Source: an uncultured Burkholderiales bacterium (GTDB taxonomy: Bacteria > Pseudomonadota > Gammaproteobacteria > Burkholderiales > Burkholderiaceae_C). From it: a DNA stretch of 50,969 bases. Numbering within the stretch: the stretch's first letter is position 1; each line of letters opens with the position of its first letter. A model generated the notes under the pieces. The model searched no databases, was not told the DNA's origin, and worked only from the letters and a program-made list of their open reading frames with translations. The position numbers and the translations under genes are program-made. The stretch lies in contig CAIZIT010000086.1 of the NCBI GenBank assembly GCA_903933115.1, positions 1 to 50,969 of the forward strand. The letters are read 5' to 3'. Positions 38,445 through 46,756 of this stretch are shown here, piece by piece.

Positions 38445-38873
38445 TTAGAAGGAAAATTCTTTGAACACATCGGGCATGTCTTTTTGCATCTCCAACGCCT
38501 CTTGCGTTTCATATGCTGCCTTGTCCCAAATCTCAAAGTGGTTACCCATGCCGAGCAGCATGACGTCTTTTTGCAGGTTGGCAGCCGCTCGAAGCTCAGG
38601 AGACAACAAGACCCTGGCGGTTGCATCCATCTCCACATCCATGGCATTGCCGAGCAAAATTCGCTTCCACCACTGAGCACTCATGGGCAACTGAGCAATG
38701 CGCTGACGAAAGAGCTCCCACTCAGGGCGCTCGAACATCATCAAACAACCATGCGGATGGCGTGTGATGGTCAATTGACCCTTTGCATTGGCCAGCAAGA
38801 CGTCGCGGTGCCTTGTCGGAACAGACAAACGACCCTTACCATCCAGCGTTAATGAAGATGCACCTTGAAACAC
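38445..38873 (-). CDS. mraZ: Transcriptional regulator MraZ
   Basis: This 142-residue DNA-binding protein of the AbrB/SpoVT-like fold has two tandem MraZ domains. Its N-terminus, [20 protein letters not shown], is diagnostic. The start is set at the GTG of 38873 because GAGGG lies 7 nt upstream and the family begins exactly there; an upstream TTG is unlikely. MraZ represses its own dcw operon by binding repeats just upstream. Four AGTG boxes at 10-bp spacing overlap the candidate promoter (38931-38970), consistent with autoregulation. Confidence 0.95.
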   Translation of the reverse strand: MFQGASSLTLDGKGRLSVPTRHRDVLLANAKGQLTITRHPHGCLMMFERPEWELFRQRIAQLPMSAQWWKRILLGNAMDVEMDATARVLLSPELRAAANLQKDVMLLGMGNHFEIWDKAAYETQEALEMQKDMPDVFKEFSF

Positions 38874-38930
38874 AAAAATTCCCTCGATCACAAGCAAGAC
38901 TCAGCATGCAAAAAGCAGCGGCAAAAAGAT

Positions 38931-38970
38931 TGCACTTTTTACCACTATTTTGCACTTTATTGCACTGTAT
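38931..38970 (-). promoter_or_regulatory. MraZ operator: four boxes at 10-bp spacing
   Basis: On the minus strand AGTG occurs four times at exactly 10-bp intervals (plus-strand CACT at 38933, 38943, 38953 and 38963). Three copies read AGTGCAA and one AGTGGTA. Known MraZ operators are likewise direct repeats of GTG-containing boxes at 10-bp spacing, upstream of mraZ. The first box overlaps the -10 element. Confidence 0.8.
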
Positions 38971-38991
38971 CAGGATTTTTGCTTTTCGCAA
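38964..38991 (-). promoter_or_regulatory. Candidate dcw promoter upstream of mraZ
   Basis: On the minus strand TTGCGA (38986-38991) and TACAGT (38964-38969) are 16 bp apart, each matching consensus at 4 of 6 positions. Transcription would start inside the MraZ box array and leave a leader of about 85 nt before mraZ. Confidence 0.5.
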
Positions 38992-39299
38992 CCGCTTTAC
39001 GCAATTTTTTTCAATGAAATCAAGGACTTAGGCGGCCTTTGGAGATTTTTTTGAGGCCAATTTATGTCAAAAATCAAAGACTTACAGATCCTAGTGAATG
39101 TGTCGCGTGAACTTATCTCTTTTTTAGCTTTTTTTATCGATTGAAGATCAGGAGATCGCTGAATTTGCAAAAAGAGGCCAAAGGGAGTCGTCACTTTTAT
39201 CAAAATTAAACTAAAGAGCGTTGCACTTGTCGCTTGAAATGGGGTGTCCCCAAGCTCCATGGAGGACGTGTTTTTTGAATGGGAGGGATCAGCAAGACG
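38992..39299. other. AT-rich gap between dksA and the mraZ promoter
   Basis: There is no convincing gene in this roughly 300-bp AT-rich stretch. A minus-strand open frame of 87 codons has no ribosome site or recognisable domain. Poly-T/poly-A tracts near 39005, 39045 and 39120 suggest intrinsically bent DNA or UP-element-like sequence. I see no further defined signal. Confidence 0.5.
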
Positions 39300-39331
39300 A
39301 AAAAAAACCTTGTGACCAAAAGATCACAAGG
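39300..39331 (-). terminator. Intrinsic terminator after dksA
   Basis: On the minus strand CCTTGTGA and TCACAAGG form an 8-bp stem around an 8-nt loop, followed by eight Ts. It lies 66 bp beyond the dksA stop, isolating the dksA region from the dcw cluster. Confidence 0.92.
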
Positions 39332-39396
39332 CCTCGGGATCCATAAAATCAAAAGGGAAAACCCAACGCACCCCCTCTGGACTCATTGAGAGCTCA

Positions 39397-40806
39397 TCAA
39401 TCACCAAACATTTTTTGTTTAAGCTCACGCCTTTGCTGTGCCTCTAGCGAGAGGGTTGCAGTCGGCCTGGCCAACAATCGACCCACACCAATCGCCTCCC
39501 CCGTTTCATCGCAATAGCCATAGTCTCCGCCATCAATGCGGTGAATGGATTGCTCAATCTTTTTCAGCAATTTTCTCTCGCGATCACGTGTTCTGAGCTC
39601 AAGCGCATGCTCTTCCTCAATCGTTGCACGATCTGCGGGATCGGGCACCACAACAGTCTCTTCTCTCAAGTTCTCAGTGGTTTGTCCTGCACTGGCCAAA
39701 ATGTCTCTCTTCAAAGCCACCAACTTCAGTCTGAAAAACGCCATTTGTGTGTCGTTCATGTACTCTGTATCGGGCATGGACAGAATTTCTGCGTCGCTCA
39801 ACTCAGCAACGGGTTTGGTTTTCCAATTGTTGGCCAATTTACTGTCTTTTTTAGGGGTCACGGGTATCACCGAAGGTAAGGAAGGGGTGGTGGAGGGGCC
39901 AAAGCTGGACTTTGCAGCATTGCTCGACACCACCGCCACAGGGGGAGGAGGAACCATGGAGGCGGCTTTGGCGCCTCTGGAAGATTTTTTATTTTGCGGC
40001 TGGGCAATCGACTGTCCAGCCACAACGGGTTGATGGTTTTCAAGCTTTTGAGGTGCAACGGCAGGCGCCTCGAGAACTTTAGGCTCAGCAATGGTGGGCG
40101 TGGCCGTTTTAGCGACTGCTTTCGTTGCGACGATAGGCGCTTTAGCGGGCTTAGAAGCAACTTTTGGGGCAGCAGCATTAACAGCGACTTTGACAGGCAC
40201 TTTTACAGGTGACTTGACTGGCACTTTGGCTGGCACTTTGGCTGATGCCTTAACTGGTGCTTTGGCTAGCGATTTAGCGGGCGATTTGGCTGGCGCCTTG
40301 ACAGCTGCTTTTTGAGCCACTTTCACAGCCCCCTTAGACGCTGGCTTAGGAGCAACTTTGACAGACGCCTTGACGGGTGCCTTCTTGACGGGCGCTTTGG
40401 CAGCCACCTTGGCCGATGCTTTGACGGCCTTTTTGGCCGCCACTTTCACAGGTGCCTTCGAGGGCACGGGGCTGGCTTTTGCACTCGACTTGGGAGCGGT
40501 TTTCGTGACTGTTTTAGAGGGTGTTTTGACGGCAGTTTTGACCACCGCTTTTACTGGAGGTTTTACTGGAGCTTTTACAGCAGCCTTGGCCGAGGGTTTG
40601 GCCAGCGCTTTTGAAGGCCCCTTGGCGGGTGTTTTTGAACTGGTTTTCAGAGAAGACTTGGGCGCCACTTTGACTGCCTTTGCAGCCACCGTGCTTGCGC
40701 CCTTTAGTGCTTTTTTAGCGACCACTTTCACCTTCGCAGTGCCTTTGGATGGGGAGGCCTTCTTGGGTGATGGGCGAGCTGATGTTTTTGCACTAGATTT
40801 TTTCAT
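39397..40806 (-). CDS. dksA: RNA polymerase-binding factor DksA with a very long Lys/Ala/Pro-rich N-terminal tail
   Basis: This is a 469-residue protein; classical DksA has about 150. The last 135 residues form the DksA domain: DPADRA at 389-394 is the coiled-coil tip that enters the RNA polymerase secondary channel, followed by the ALELRTRDRERKLLKKI helix. The C-terminal finger keeps only one Cys (C432 in YGYCDETGE); the other three zinc-site positions are not Cys, as in many alpha- and beta-proteobacteria. Residues 1 to about 255 are a repetitive basic tract of Lys, Ala, Pro, Val and Ser (units such as KAPVKASAKVPAK), like an H1 tail. A Pro/Ser linker follows. RBS GAGGAG lies 6 nt before the ATG. 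It should act with ppGpp in stringent control. Confidence 0.93.
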   Translation of the reverse strand: MKKSSAKTSARPSPKKASPSKGTAKVKVVAKKALKGASTVAAKAVKVAPKSSLKTSSKTPAKGPSKALAKPSAKAAVKAPVKPPVKAVVKTAVKTPSKTVTKTAPKSSAKASPVPSKAPVKVAAKKAVKASAKVAAKAPVKKAPVKASVKVAPKPASKGAVKVAQKAAVKAPAKSPAKSLAKAPVKASAKVPAKVPVKSPVKVPVKVAVNAAAPKVASKPAKAPIVATKAVAKTATPTIAEPKVLEAPAVAPQKLENHQPVVAGQSIAQPQNKKSSRGAKAASMVPPPPVAVVSSNAAKSSFGPSTTPSLPSVIPVTPKKDSKLANNWKTKPVAELSDAEILSMPDTEYMNDTQMAFFRLKLVALKRDILASAGQTTENLREETVVVPDPADRATIEEEHALELRTRDRERKLLKKIEQSIHRIDGGDYGYCDETGEAIGVGRLLARPTATLSLEAQQRRELKQKMFGD

Positions 40807-40873
40807 ATTGTCTCCTCAAAGAAATGGTCTCTTGTCAAAGACATCAAGACCACCAATTCTTATCATCCGAACA

Positions 40874-40901
40874 AAATTACCTGAACAAAACACCCAGTCA
40901 A
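40874..40901 (-). promoter_or_regulatory. Candidate promoter for dksA
   Basis: On the minus strand TTGACT (40896-40901) and TAATTT (40874-40879) are 16 bp apart, about 70 bp before the dksA start. The -35 is strong (5 of 6) and the -10 weak (3 of 6). Confidence 0.4.
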
Positions 40902-40949
40902 GCCACTATTCACGCGCACTGGAAAGTTCTGCTAGCGCGCGGATTGTAC

Positions 40950-42059
40950 TCATACTAAGCACTGTTCTAGGCCTTGGAGGAAAATATCTCTGGGCAAATC
41001 GATACCAATAAAGACCATTTTGTTGTTTTTCACCTCGTCTTTGCCCCATTGGGGGCCTAAATCACTGCCCATCAATTGGTGCACGCCTTGGAAGATCACC
41101 TTTTTGTCGGTTCCCTTCATGAACAAGACCCCTTTGTAGCGCAACATTTTGGGGCCGTAAATGTTCACAATCGCCCCTAAAAAATCCTCCAATTTGGCGG
41201 GATCAAAGGCGCGATTGGACTTGAAGACAAAACTTTTGACATCGTCATCGTGATGGTGGTGATGACCATGGTGCTGATGAGAGGGGTGGTCACAATGCTC
41301 ACCGTGCTCATGGTCATGGTGCTCATGATGCCCATGGTCATCATGTCCGTGTTGATGTGAGGGGTGATCACAGTGCTCACCATGCTCATGATGGGCATGG
41401 TCATCTTCTTTCAAAAAGTCAGGATCGATGTCCAACTTGGCATTCAAGTTAAAGCCCTTCAAATCAAAGACCTCCGCAATGGACACTTCGCCAAAATGAA
41501 CAACCTTTTGCGGCGCTCTAGGGTTCATGTGCTTCAAGCGGTGTTGAAGCGCGTCCAAAGACTCTGCAGAGACCAAGTCGGCTTTGCTGATGAAAATCTG
41601 GTCGGCAAAACCCACTTGCAAGCGGGCCTCTTGGCGGTCGTTGAGCTGCTGGGCTGCATGTTTGGCATCCACCAAGGTCAAAATGGAATCCAGCAAATAA
41701 CTCTCAGCAATTTGATCGTCCATGAAAAACGTCTGCGCTACAGGTCCAGGATCTGCAAGTCCAGTGGTCTCGATCACCACACGGTCAAAATTGAGCTCGC
41801 CTTTTCTTTTCTTCTCAGCCAACTCAGAAAGCGTGGTCCTCAAGTCCTCTCGGATCGTGCAGCACACACAACCGTTGCTCATTTGAATGATTTGCTCCTC
41901 ACTCTCAAGAACCAAAATATCGTTATCAATGTTTTCTTCGCCAAATTCGTTCTCAATCACAGCGATCTTTTGCCCATGAGCCTCAGACAAAACGCGCTTG
42001 AGCAAAGTGGTTTTACCCGAACCTAAAAAACCCGTCAGGATGGTTGCTGGAATTAACAT
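40950..42059 (-). CDS. CobW/COG0523-family G3E GTPase, putative zinc metallochaperone
   Basis: This 369-residue GTPase has Walker A GFLGSGKTTLL at 10-20, the family metal site CVCC at 64-67 (SNGCVCCTIREDL) and ETTGLADPGPV. Between the GTPase domain and the CobW C-terminal domain lies a tract of about 55 residues dominated by His, Asp and Glu (approximately 222-276), including two copies of HGEHCDHPSHQH. Such proteins bind Zn, Co or Ni and pass it to client enzymes. The family is often zinc-regulated, but I could not find a Zur-type operator upstream. It precedes dksA by 143 bp on the same strand; this pairing is common in Burkholderiales, from memory. Confidence 0.88.
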   Translation of the reverse strand: MLIPATILTGFLGSGKTTLLKRVLSEAHGQKIAVIENEFGEENIDNDILVLESEEQIIQMSNGCVCCTIREDLRTTLSELAEKKRKGELNFDRVVIETTGLADPGPVAQTFFMDDQIAESYLLDSILTLVDAKHAAQQLNDRQEARLQVGFADQIFISKADLVSAESLDALQHRLKHMNPRAPQKVVHFGEVSIAEVFDLKGFNLNAKLDIDPDFLKEDDHAHHEHGEHCDHPSHQHGHDDHGHHEHHDHEHGEHCDHPSHQHHGHHHHHDDDVKSFVFKSNRAFDPAKLEDFLGAIVNIYGPKMLRYKGVLFMKGTDKKVIFQGVHQLMGSDLGPQWGKDEVKNNKMVFIGIDLPRDIFLQGLEQCLV

Positions 42060-42173
42060 GAAAAAAATGCTTTCTACAAAATATCAAAATAAACAATTGG
42101 GGGCGAGGTGGGCTTTATTCAATACAAAAAGCCTCAGCCCCTTTAAAAAAATCAAGCACCATCCCAAAGGATA

Positions 42174-43388
42174 TCACTTTCGTATGACCACCAAACCCTT
42201 CAAATAGTCTCCCTCCGGAAAATTCAAAGTCATGGGATGGTCCATCGCACCTTGAAGTCGCTCGGCGATAAAGCCGTCGACATGGGCGTCCGCCCCTGCG
42301 GAGGCCACTATTTTATGGAACAAATCAGCAGAAACGCCCCCAGAGCAACTGAAGGTGAACAAAACACCACCAGGCCTCAAAATCTGAAGCGCCAAGCGGT
42401 TGATGTCCTTATAAGCCCTCGCCGCGCGCTCCACATGGGCTTGAGACGGGGCAAATTTGGGCGGATCCAAAACAATGGCATCAAATCGGCGACCCTCTTG
42501 CAAAAAAGTCCTCAATGACTGGTTCACATCGGCATCCATCATGGTGAAGTGATCGGATGAAAAGCCGTTGAGTTGCATGTTCTCAGCAGCCGTCTTCAAC
42601 GCCAGGGCCGAAGAGTCAATGCTCAAGACATGACCGGACTTGGGCATCACCCCTGCATGGCGCATGCCGACAGCTCCCGCCACACTGAATCCTCCCGTGT
42701 AACAAAAACAATTGAGCACGCTCTCAAAAGCCATGCGCTGTGCATACTCAGCAAACCGTCTCCTCGACTCTCGTTGGTCGAGGTAAAAACCCGTTTTGTG
42801 ACCCTGCTCAATGTCCAAATTGAGTCTCCATTGGTGCTCCGTGATTTGGAGCTGAACAGCCCTTTCCCCCTCGGGATGGTGCAACCAACCCGTGGTCTGG
42901 GCCAAGCCCTCCAAAGTCCTGGCCTGGGTGTCCGATCTTTCATAGACCCGCACCAAACCTGTGTGCTGCATCAAGGACTTGACCAAAATCGATTTGAACC
43001 GTTCAACACCGGTGCTCAACACTTGAAGCACCAACGTGTCTGCATATTGGTCAACGATCAGACCGGGCAGACCATCGGACTCGGCGTGCACGAGTCGAAC
43101 CCCATTGGAGTCGATGTGAAACATCGCCCGACTGGCCACCGCTTTTTGAATCAAACCATCTAAAAATGCTTCGTCAATCCTTTGCTTTTCATCAAAACTC
43201 CAAACCCGCGCTTTGATTTTTGAGGTGGGGCTGTAAGCCGCCCAGGCCAGAAAAACACCCGCTGACGATTCGACCCGAACGGTCTCACCAGCATCGGCCC
43301 CGCCCTTGGCAATGGCGGATTCAAAGATCCAGGGGTGTCCTCTGAGCAAAGATCTCTCTTTGCCTTCTCTTAGACGAAGTGTTTTCAT
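42174..43388 (-). CDS. rlmI: 23S rRNA m5C1962 methyltransferase RlmI-type
   Basis: This is a 404-residue SAM-dependent enzyme. An N-terminal PUA-like RNA-binding domain (MKTLRLREGKERSLLRGHPW) is followed by a methyltransferase domain with CYTGGFSVAG (SAM loop) and VLDPPKFAPS (catalytic region). The frame extends 20 codons upstream, but the ATG at 43388 gives the conserved start. The intergenic stretches on either side (114 and 158 bp) show no strong signal. Confidence 0.9.
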   Translation of the reverse strand: MKTLRLREGKERSLLRGHPWIFESAIAKGGADAGETVRVESSAGVFLAWAAYSPTSKIKARVWSFDEKQRIDEAFLDGLIQKAVASRAMFHIDSNGVRLVHAESDGLPGLIVDQYADTLVLQVLSTGVERFKSILVKSLMQHTGLVRVYERSDTQARTLEGLAQTTGWLHHPEGERAVQLQITEHQWRLNLDIEQGHKTGFYLDQRESRRRFAEYAQRMAFESVLNCFCYTGGFSVAGAVGMRHAGVMPKSGHVLSIDSSALALKTAAENMQLNGFSSDHFTMMDADVNQSLRTFLQEGRRFDAIVLDPPKFAPSQAHVERAARAYKDINRLALQILRPGGVLFTFSCSGGVSADLFHKIVASAGADAHVDGFIAERLQGAMDHPMTLNFPEGDYLKGLVVIRK

Positions 43389-43546
43389 AAAGAAATGGGT
43401 GATAAAGGCAACTGAAAAAGGCGACTGAAGCTCAATGCACCGCGCCAAAAGCGGTCAAAAGAAAAAGGTGCCCATAGGCCCCAAGCATCCCTAGGTGTCC
43501 CAAAGCACCCCGATTGACCCACCTGGGCATCTGCAGCGAAGTCCCC

Positions 43547-44560
43547 TCAGGGTGTGTCTTTTCTCTTGGCGCGCGGATGCGCTTGATCGTAAATTTTTGA
43601 CAAATGTTGATAATCCAATCGAGTATATACCTGAGTGGTGCTGATATTGGCGTGACCCAACAACTCTTGCACCCCTCTCAAGTCCCCACTGGACTGAAGC
43701 AAATGGCTGGCAAAGGAGTGCCTGAGCATGTGCGGGTGCACGGGCACTTGCAATCCTGCTTTTTTGGCCCTCAAGCGTAAACGCTGCCAGAGGGCTTGCG
43801 CCGTTAAACGTGTTCCCCCACGGCCCAAAAAGAGGGCCTCTGGGGCAGGTGCATCGGCCTTCAAATACTTGGACCTCACATGAAGCCAGGCCCTCAAAGC
43901 AGACCTTGTACTTTGACCAATGGGGGTGCTTCTTCGCTTGCTGCCTTTGCCGAGCACAAAGGCCGTCAAGGCTTCCTCATCGATCCAGCCCTTGGCACTG
44001 GCTGAGGGCTGGACATCGAGGCCCACCACCTCAGCAATACGAAGCCCACTTCCATACAAGAGCTCCACCATCAACGCGTCACGCGCCTCCAGCCACTCAA
44101 GCTCTTGTCGAGACGACTCGCTCAATGCACCACTTGGCGAGTCTTTGAAGTCCGCCAATTGAACCGCCTGATCCACATTCAAAGCTTTGGGTAAAGGCTT
44201 GGGGGCCTTGGGCGCTCTCACCCCGAGCACGGGATTGGCCAACAAATGCCCTTCCCGACAGCACCATGCAAAAAAACCTCTCCAGCCTGACAAAATCAAT
44301 GCAATCCCTCGCCCACTCCTTTGATGCTGATGCATGTTGGCAATCCACATGCGGATGTGGTGGGACTCGATTCGCTCCCAAGTGAGTTTGGCTTGAACGG
44401 CAAAGACCGCCATCTTTTGCAAGTCGAGCTCATACAAAAGGCAAGTTCTGTTGGCCAAGCGCTTTTCAAAGCGAACATGGTCCATGTAGGCCTTCACCCA
44501 AGGGTGCTCCATCAAGGGAGGATTTTCCGAGCCTGACTCAGCGGGGGGAGTTGACGTCAA
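43547..44560 (-). CDS. xerC: Tyrosine recombinase XerC
   Basis: This 337-residue site-specific recombinase should resolve chromosome dimers at dif together with XerD. The catalytic set is complete: R174 (GSGLRIAE), K208 (GKGSKRR), H277 and R280 (HPHMLRHSFASH), H303 (LLGHANIS) and nucleophile Y312 (TTQVYTRLD). The N-terminal SAM-like core-binding domain spans about 20-105. The dapF-DUF484-xerC neighbourhood supports XerC over an integrase. About 213 bp separate it from the DUF484 gene, including a 10-bp repeat array. Confidence 0.95.
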   Translation of the reverse strand: MTSTPPAESGSENPPLMEHPWVKAYMDHVRFEKRLANRTCLLYELDLQKMAVFAVQAKLTWERIESHHIRMWIANMHQHQRSGRGIALILSGWRGFFAWCCREGHLLANPVLGVRAPKAPKPLPKALNVDQAVQLADFKDSPSGALSESSRQELEWLEARDALMVELLYGSGLRIAEVVGLDVQPSASAKGWIDEEALTAFVLGKGSKRRSTPIGQSTRSALRAWLHVRSKYLKADAPAPEALFLGRGGTRLTAQALWQRLRLRAKKAGLQVPVHPHMLRHSFASHLLQSSGDLRGVQELLGHANISTTQVYTRLDYQHLSKIYDQAHPRAKRKDTP

Positions 44561-44730
44561 AGGATCCTCTGAATAAATCGATCAAAAGAGATGCTTTAAA
44601 AAAACATGGTGTTTTGACAGTTCCACATGAGCCATGCATCGTTGAGAGCAAGACCCTCTGGTGAAGAGGTCACTCAAGACAGGTTCGAAGAAAAGACATG
44701 CATGGCACATGAGCGAGAAAATCTAGCAAA

Positions 44731-44770
44731 CCTGTGCAACCTGATGCAACCTGATGCAAACTGATTCAAC
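44731..44770. repeat. Degenerate 10-bp tandem repeat, four copies
   Basis: CCTGTGCAAC, CTGATGCAAC, CTGATGCAAA and CTGATTCAAC follow each other with an exact 10-bp period, ending 3 bp from the DUF484 stop codon. The rest of the 213-bp DUF484-xerC gap shows no gene. Function is unknown. Confidence 0.75.
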
Positions 44771-44773
44771 CCC

Positions 44774-45544
44774 TCAATCGTGAGTCTGCCACAACTGCAT
44801 CAGTGCAGCACTGGCCAATTCGCCAATTCGCTCCAAAAAGTCGGTCCCCATCCCTGCATGGTAGCGCTGTGGGTCAGGGGAGGCCAAAACCAAAAGGCCA
44901 AAAGAGTCCAACTGCTGCACTTTGTGCATGGATGACGTGACATCCAAGACTTCGCTCGCAGGTGGGCTTGAGTCCACGGGGTGTGCCAACACCTTCAAGG
45001 GCTTCAGATTGACCATGGCGATCGATTGCACCGCTTTCGCATCTTCCAGCCAAGAGATGGCCTCAAAGCCAGAATTGGGGCCGCAATAGGGATGCTTGAG
45101 CGTGCACGCAAACTCCTTCACGCTCTCGCTCACCCCTTGTGCACAAGGGGACTGCAAAAACGCTTCACGAACATGCCACAACTTCATGGCCACTTGGGGA
45201 ACCATGAATTGCTGCTGGATTTCTGACAAAATGGTTTTCGGCAAGGCATGAGGATCGGTCACCATCAATAGGTTTTTGGCCCAGCGATGCAAACGATCGG
45301 TGAGAATCAAATTCTCGTTGCCATTTCGAATCATCTCCATGAGTCGGGTCTCCAGGGCACGAATCTTCTCTCTGAGCATGTCGGCCTGGCGTTCTTGCAA
45401 GCTCACCGCCCTTTGACCATGGGGGCTCACGATCCTCACCTGTGCGAGCACTTCTGCGTGTCGCAAAAAGAAGTCGGGCGTATGGACCAAAAAATTGGCA
45501 ATATCGTCCTCTGTGATGGGGGAGATGGGGTTGGTCTGTGTCAT
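44774..45544 (-). CDS. DUF484 family protein
   Basis: This 256-residue cytoplasmic protein of unknown function has a GAF-like fold. It begins with a helical segment containing IANFLVHTPDFFLRHAEVLAQV, a hallmark of DUF484, then a coiled coil (about 45-80, SLQERQADMLREKIRALETRLMEMI in two halves), and a GAF-like domain ending FGLLVLASPDPQRYHAGMGTDFL. The family is almost always between dapF and xerC in proteobacteria, as here. It overlaps dapF by 4 nt. Confidence 0.9.
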   Translation of the reverse strand: MTQTNPISPITEDDIANFLVHTPDFFLRHAEVLAQVRIVSPHGQRAVSLQERQADMLREKIRALETRLMEMIRNGNENLILTDRLHRWAKNLLMVTDPHALPKTILSEIQQQFMVPQVAMKLWHVREAFLQSPCAQGVSESVKEFACTLKHPYCGPNSGFEAISWLEDAKAVQSIAMVNLKPLKVLAHPVDSSPPASEVLDVTSSMHKVQQLDSFGLLVLASPDPQRYHAGMGTDFLERIGELASAALMQLWQTHD

Positions 45545-46446
45545 TGAATATCCAATTCGCCTTTAAAAACGGTCTGCGCCGGACCGGTCAAAACAACATC
45601 GCTGGCAATTCCTTTGATCGCATCCGCATAGGAGCCATTCCACTCGATGTTCAAACGCCCGCCTTTGGCTTGGACCGAGACGGCGGGATCCAGCAAGCCC
45701 CTGGCAATCCCAGTGACCACCGCTGCACAGGCCCCAGTGCCGCAGGCCAAAGTCTCCCCAGACCCACGCTCAAAGACTCTCAGTTTGACTTCACGCCTTG
45801 ACAAAATTTCCATGAACCCCACGTTCACCCTTTGGGGAAAGGACGCATGGTGCTCAAGATAGGGCCCCATCACTTGAAGATCCAAGGCGTCCACCTCTTG
45901 CACCACACACACCGCGTGAGGGTTGCCCATCGAGACGACTGAAAAATCAAAGCTTGCCAAGGGCATGCTGGGGGCCAAGTCAAGCGGCCACTCGACTCGC
46001 CGAGTCTCAAAGCCCAGATGCGAGGAGAGCGTTGTCGAAAACTCAGGCGCGAAAGGCACTTGAGACCATTCAAAGACGGGAGTGCCCATGTGCACACTGA
46101 CCCAACCCTCAGGGGTATCGGTCAACTCAATGATGCCTTTTTTGACTTTGACCACCAAAGGGGACTTTTGACTCAAGCCCTCTTCTCGAACAAAGCGCAA
46201 AAAGCACCGTGCACCATTGCCGCAGTGCTCCACCTCTGAGCCGTCGGCGTTGTGAATGACGTACTCAAAATCAATGCCCGGCTCGTGACAAGCACGAACA
46301 CTCAAAATTTGATCTGCACCCACCCCAAAATGTCTATCGGCCAAAAAACGATAGTCTGAGGTCTGAAGGCCGTAGCGCTTTTGGGTCTCATTGATGACCA
46401 CAAAGTCGTTGCCCGTCCCGTGCATTTTTGTAAAAGGAATCCGCAT
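45541..46446 (-). CDS. dapF: Diaminopimelate epimerase
   Basis: This is a 301-residue cofactor-independent epimerase converting LL- to meso-diaminopimelate, for lysine and for the MurE reaction encoded in this window. The two catalytic cysteines are C75 (HCGNGARCFLR) and C235 (LACGTGACAA). The frame is open far upstream to 46647, but MRIPFTKMHGTGNDFVV from ATG 46446 is the conserved N-terminus; an ATG three codons earlier (46455) is the alternative. It is the first gene of the dapF-DUF484 pair and is divergent from the CMD-family gene. Confidence 0.96.
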   Translation of the reverse strand: MRIPFTKMHGTGNDFVVINETQKRYGLQTSDYRFLADRHFGVGADQILSVRACHEPGIDFEYVIHNADGSEVEHCGNGARCFLRFVREEGLSQKSPLVVKVKKGIIELTDTPEGWVSVHMGTPVFEWSQVPFAPEFSTTLSSHLGFETRRVEWPLDLAPSMPLASFDFSVVSMGNPHAVCVVQEVDALDLQVMGPYLEHHASFPQRVNVGFMEILSRREVKLRVFERGSGETLACGTGACAAVVTGIARGLLDPAVSVQAKGGRLNIEWNGSYADAIKGIASDVVLTGPAQTVFKGELDIQ

Positions 46447-46756
46447 GGGCGTCATTATCGGGTTTTTTGTCAGGAAATAATGCACTTGAGGCGACTTCGC
46501 ACCAAAAATGCCCCCCTGAAATGAAAGACCCCCATCGTCTTCATCTGCCCATCGTATCGATTGAATCGCGCCATGAGCCCCCGACCATCCTCCAAAAGAA
46601 ATCCCCCCCCAACTCCATGTTTTTCGCCCAATCCACACGCCCTCCAACGCAGAAAGATGGGCGCTTTACAATGAAGCCTCCAAAGCCTCTCCCAAGCCTC
46701 CATCGCTCAAGGAGCAGGCTCCTTTCCAACCCCTCACCTCACAAGGCCTCTCAACC
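46447..46756. other. 310-bp divergent intergenic region dapF / CMD gene
   Basis: This gap must hold promoters for both directions. The only recognisable element on the plus strand is a TACAAT hexamer near 46667-46672 without a good -35. The dapF frame happens to stay open through most of it on the minus strand, but the encoded Trp/Gly-rich sequence is not part of any DapF I know. No repeats or RNA hairpins stand out. Confidence 0.4.

Noticed and set aside
38997-39260. 87-codon minus-strand frame between dksA and mraZ
   Set aside because: AT-rich, no ribosome site, no domain; the region looks regulatory.
43547-44560. XerC-type recombinase as a mobile-element integrase
   Set aside because: The neighbourhood dapF-DUF484-xerC is the conserved chromosomal location, and no attachment repeats or cargo are present.
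44680-44700. GGTTCGAAG resembling a tRNA T-loop
   Set aside because: No acceptor, D or anticodon stem can be drawn around it.
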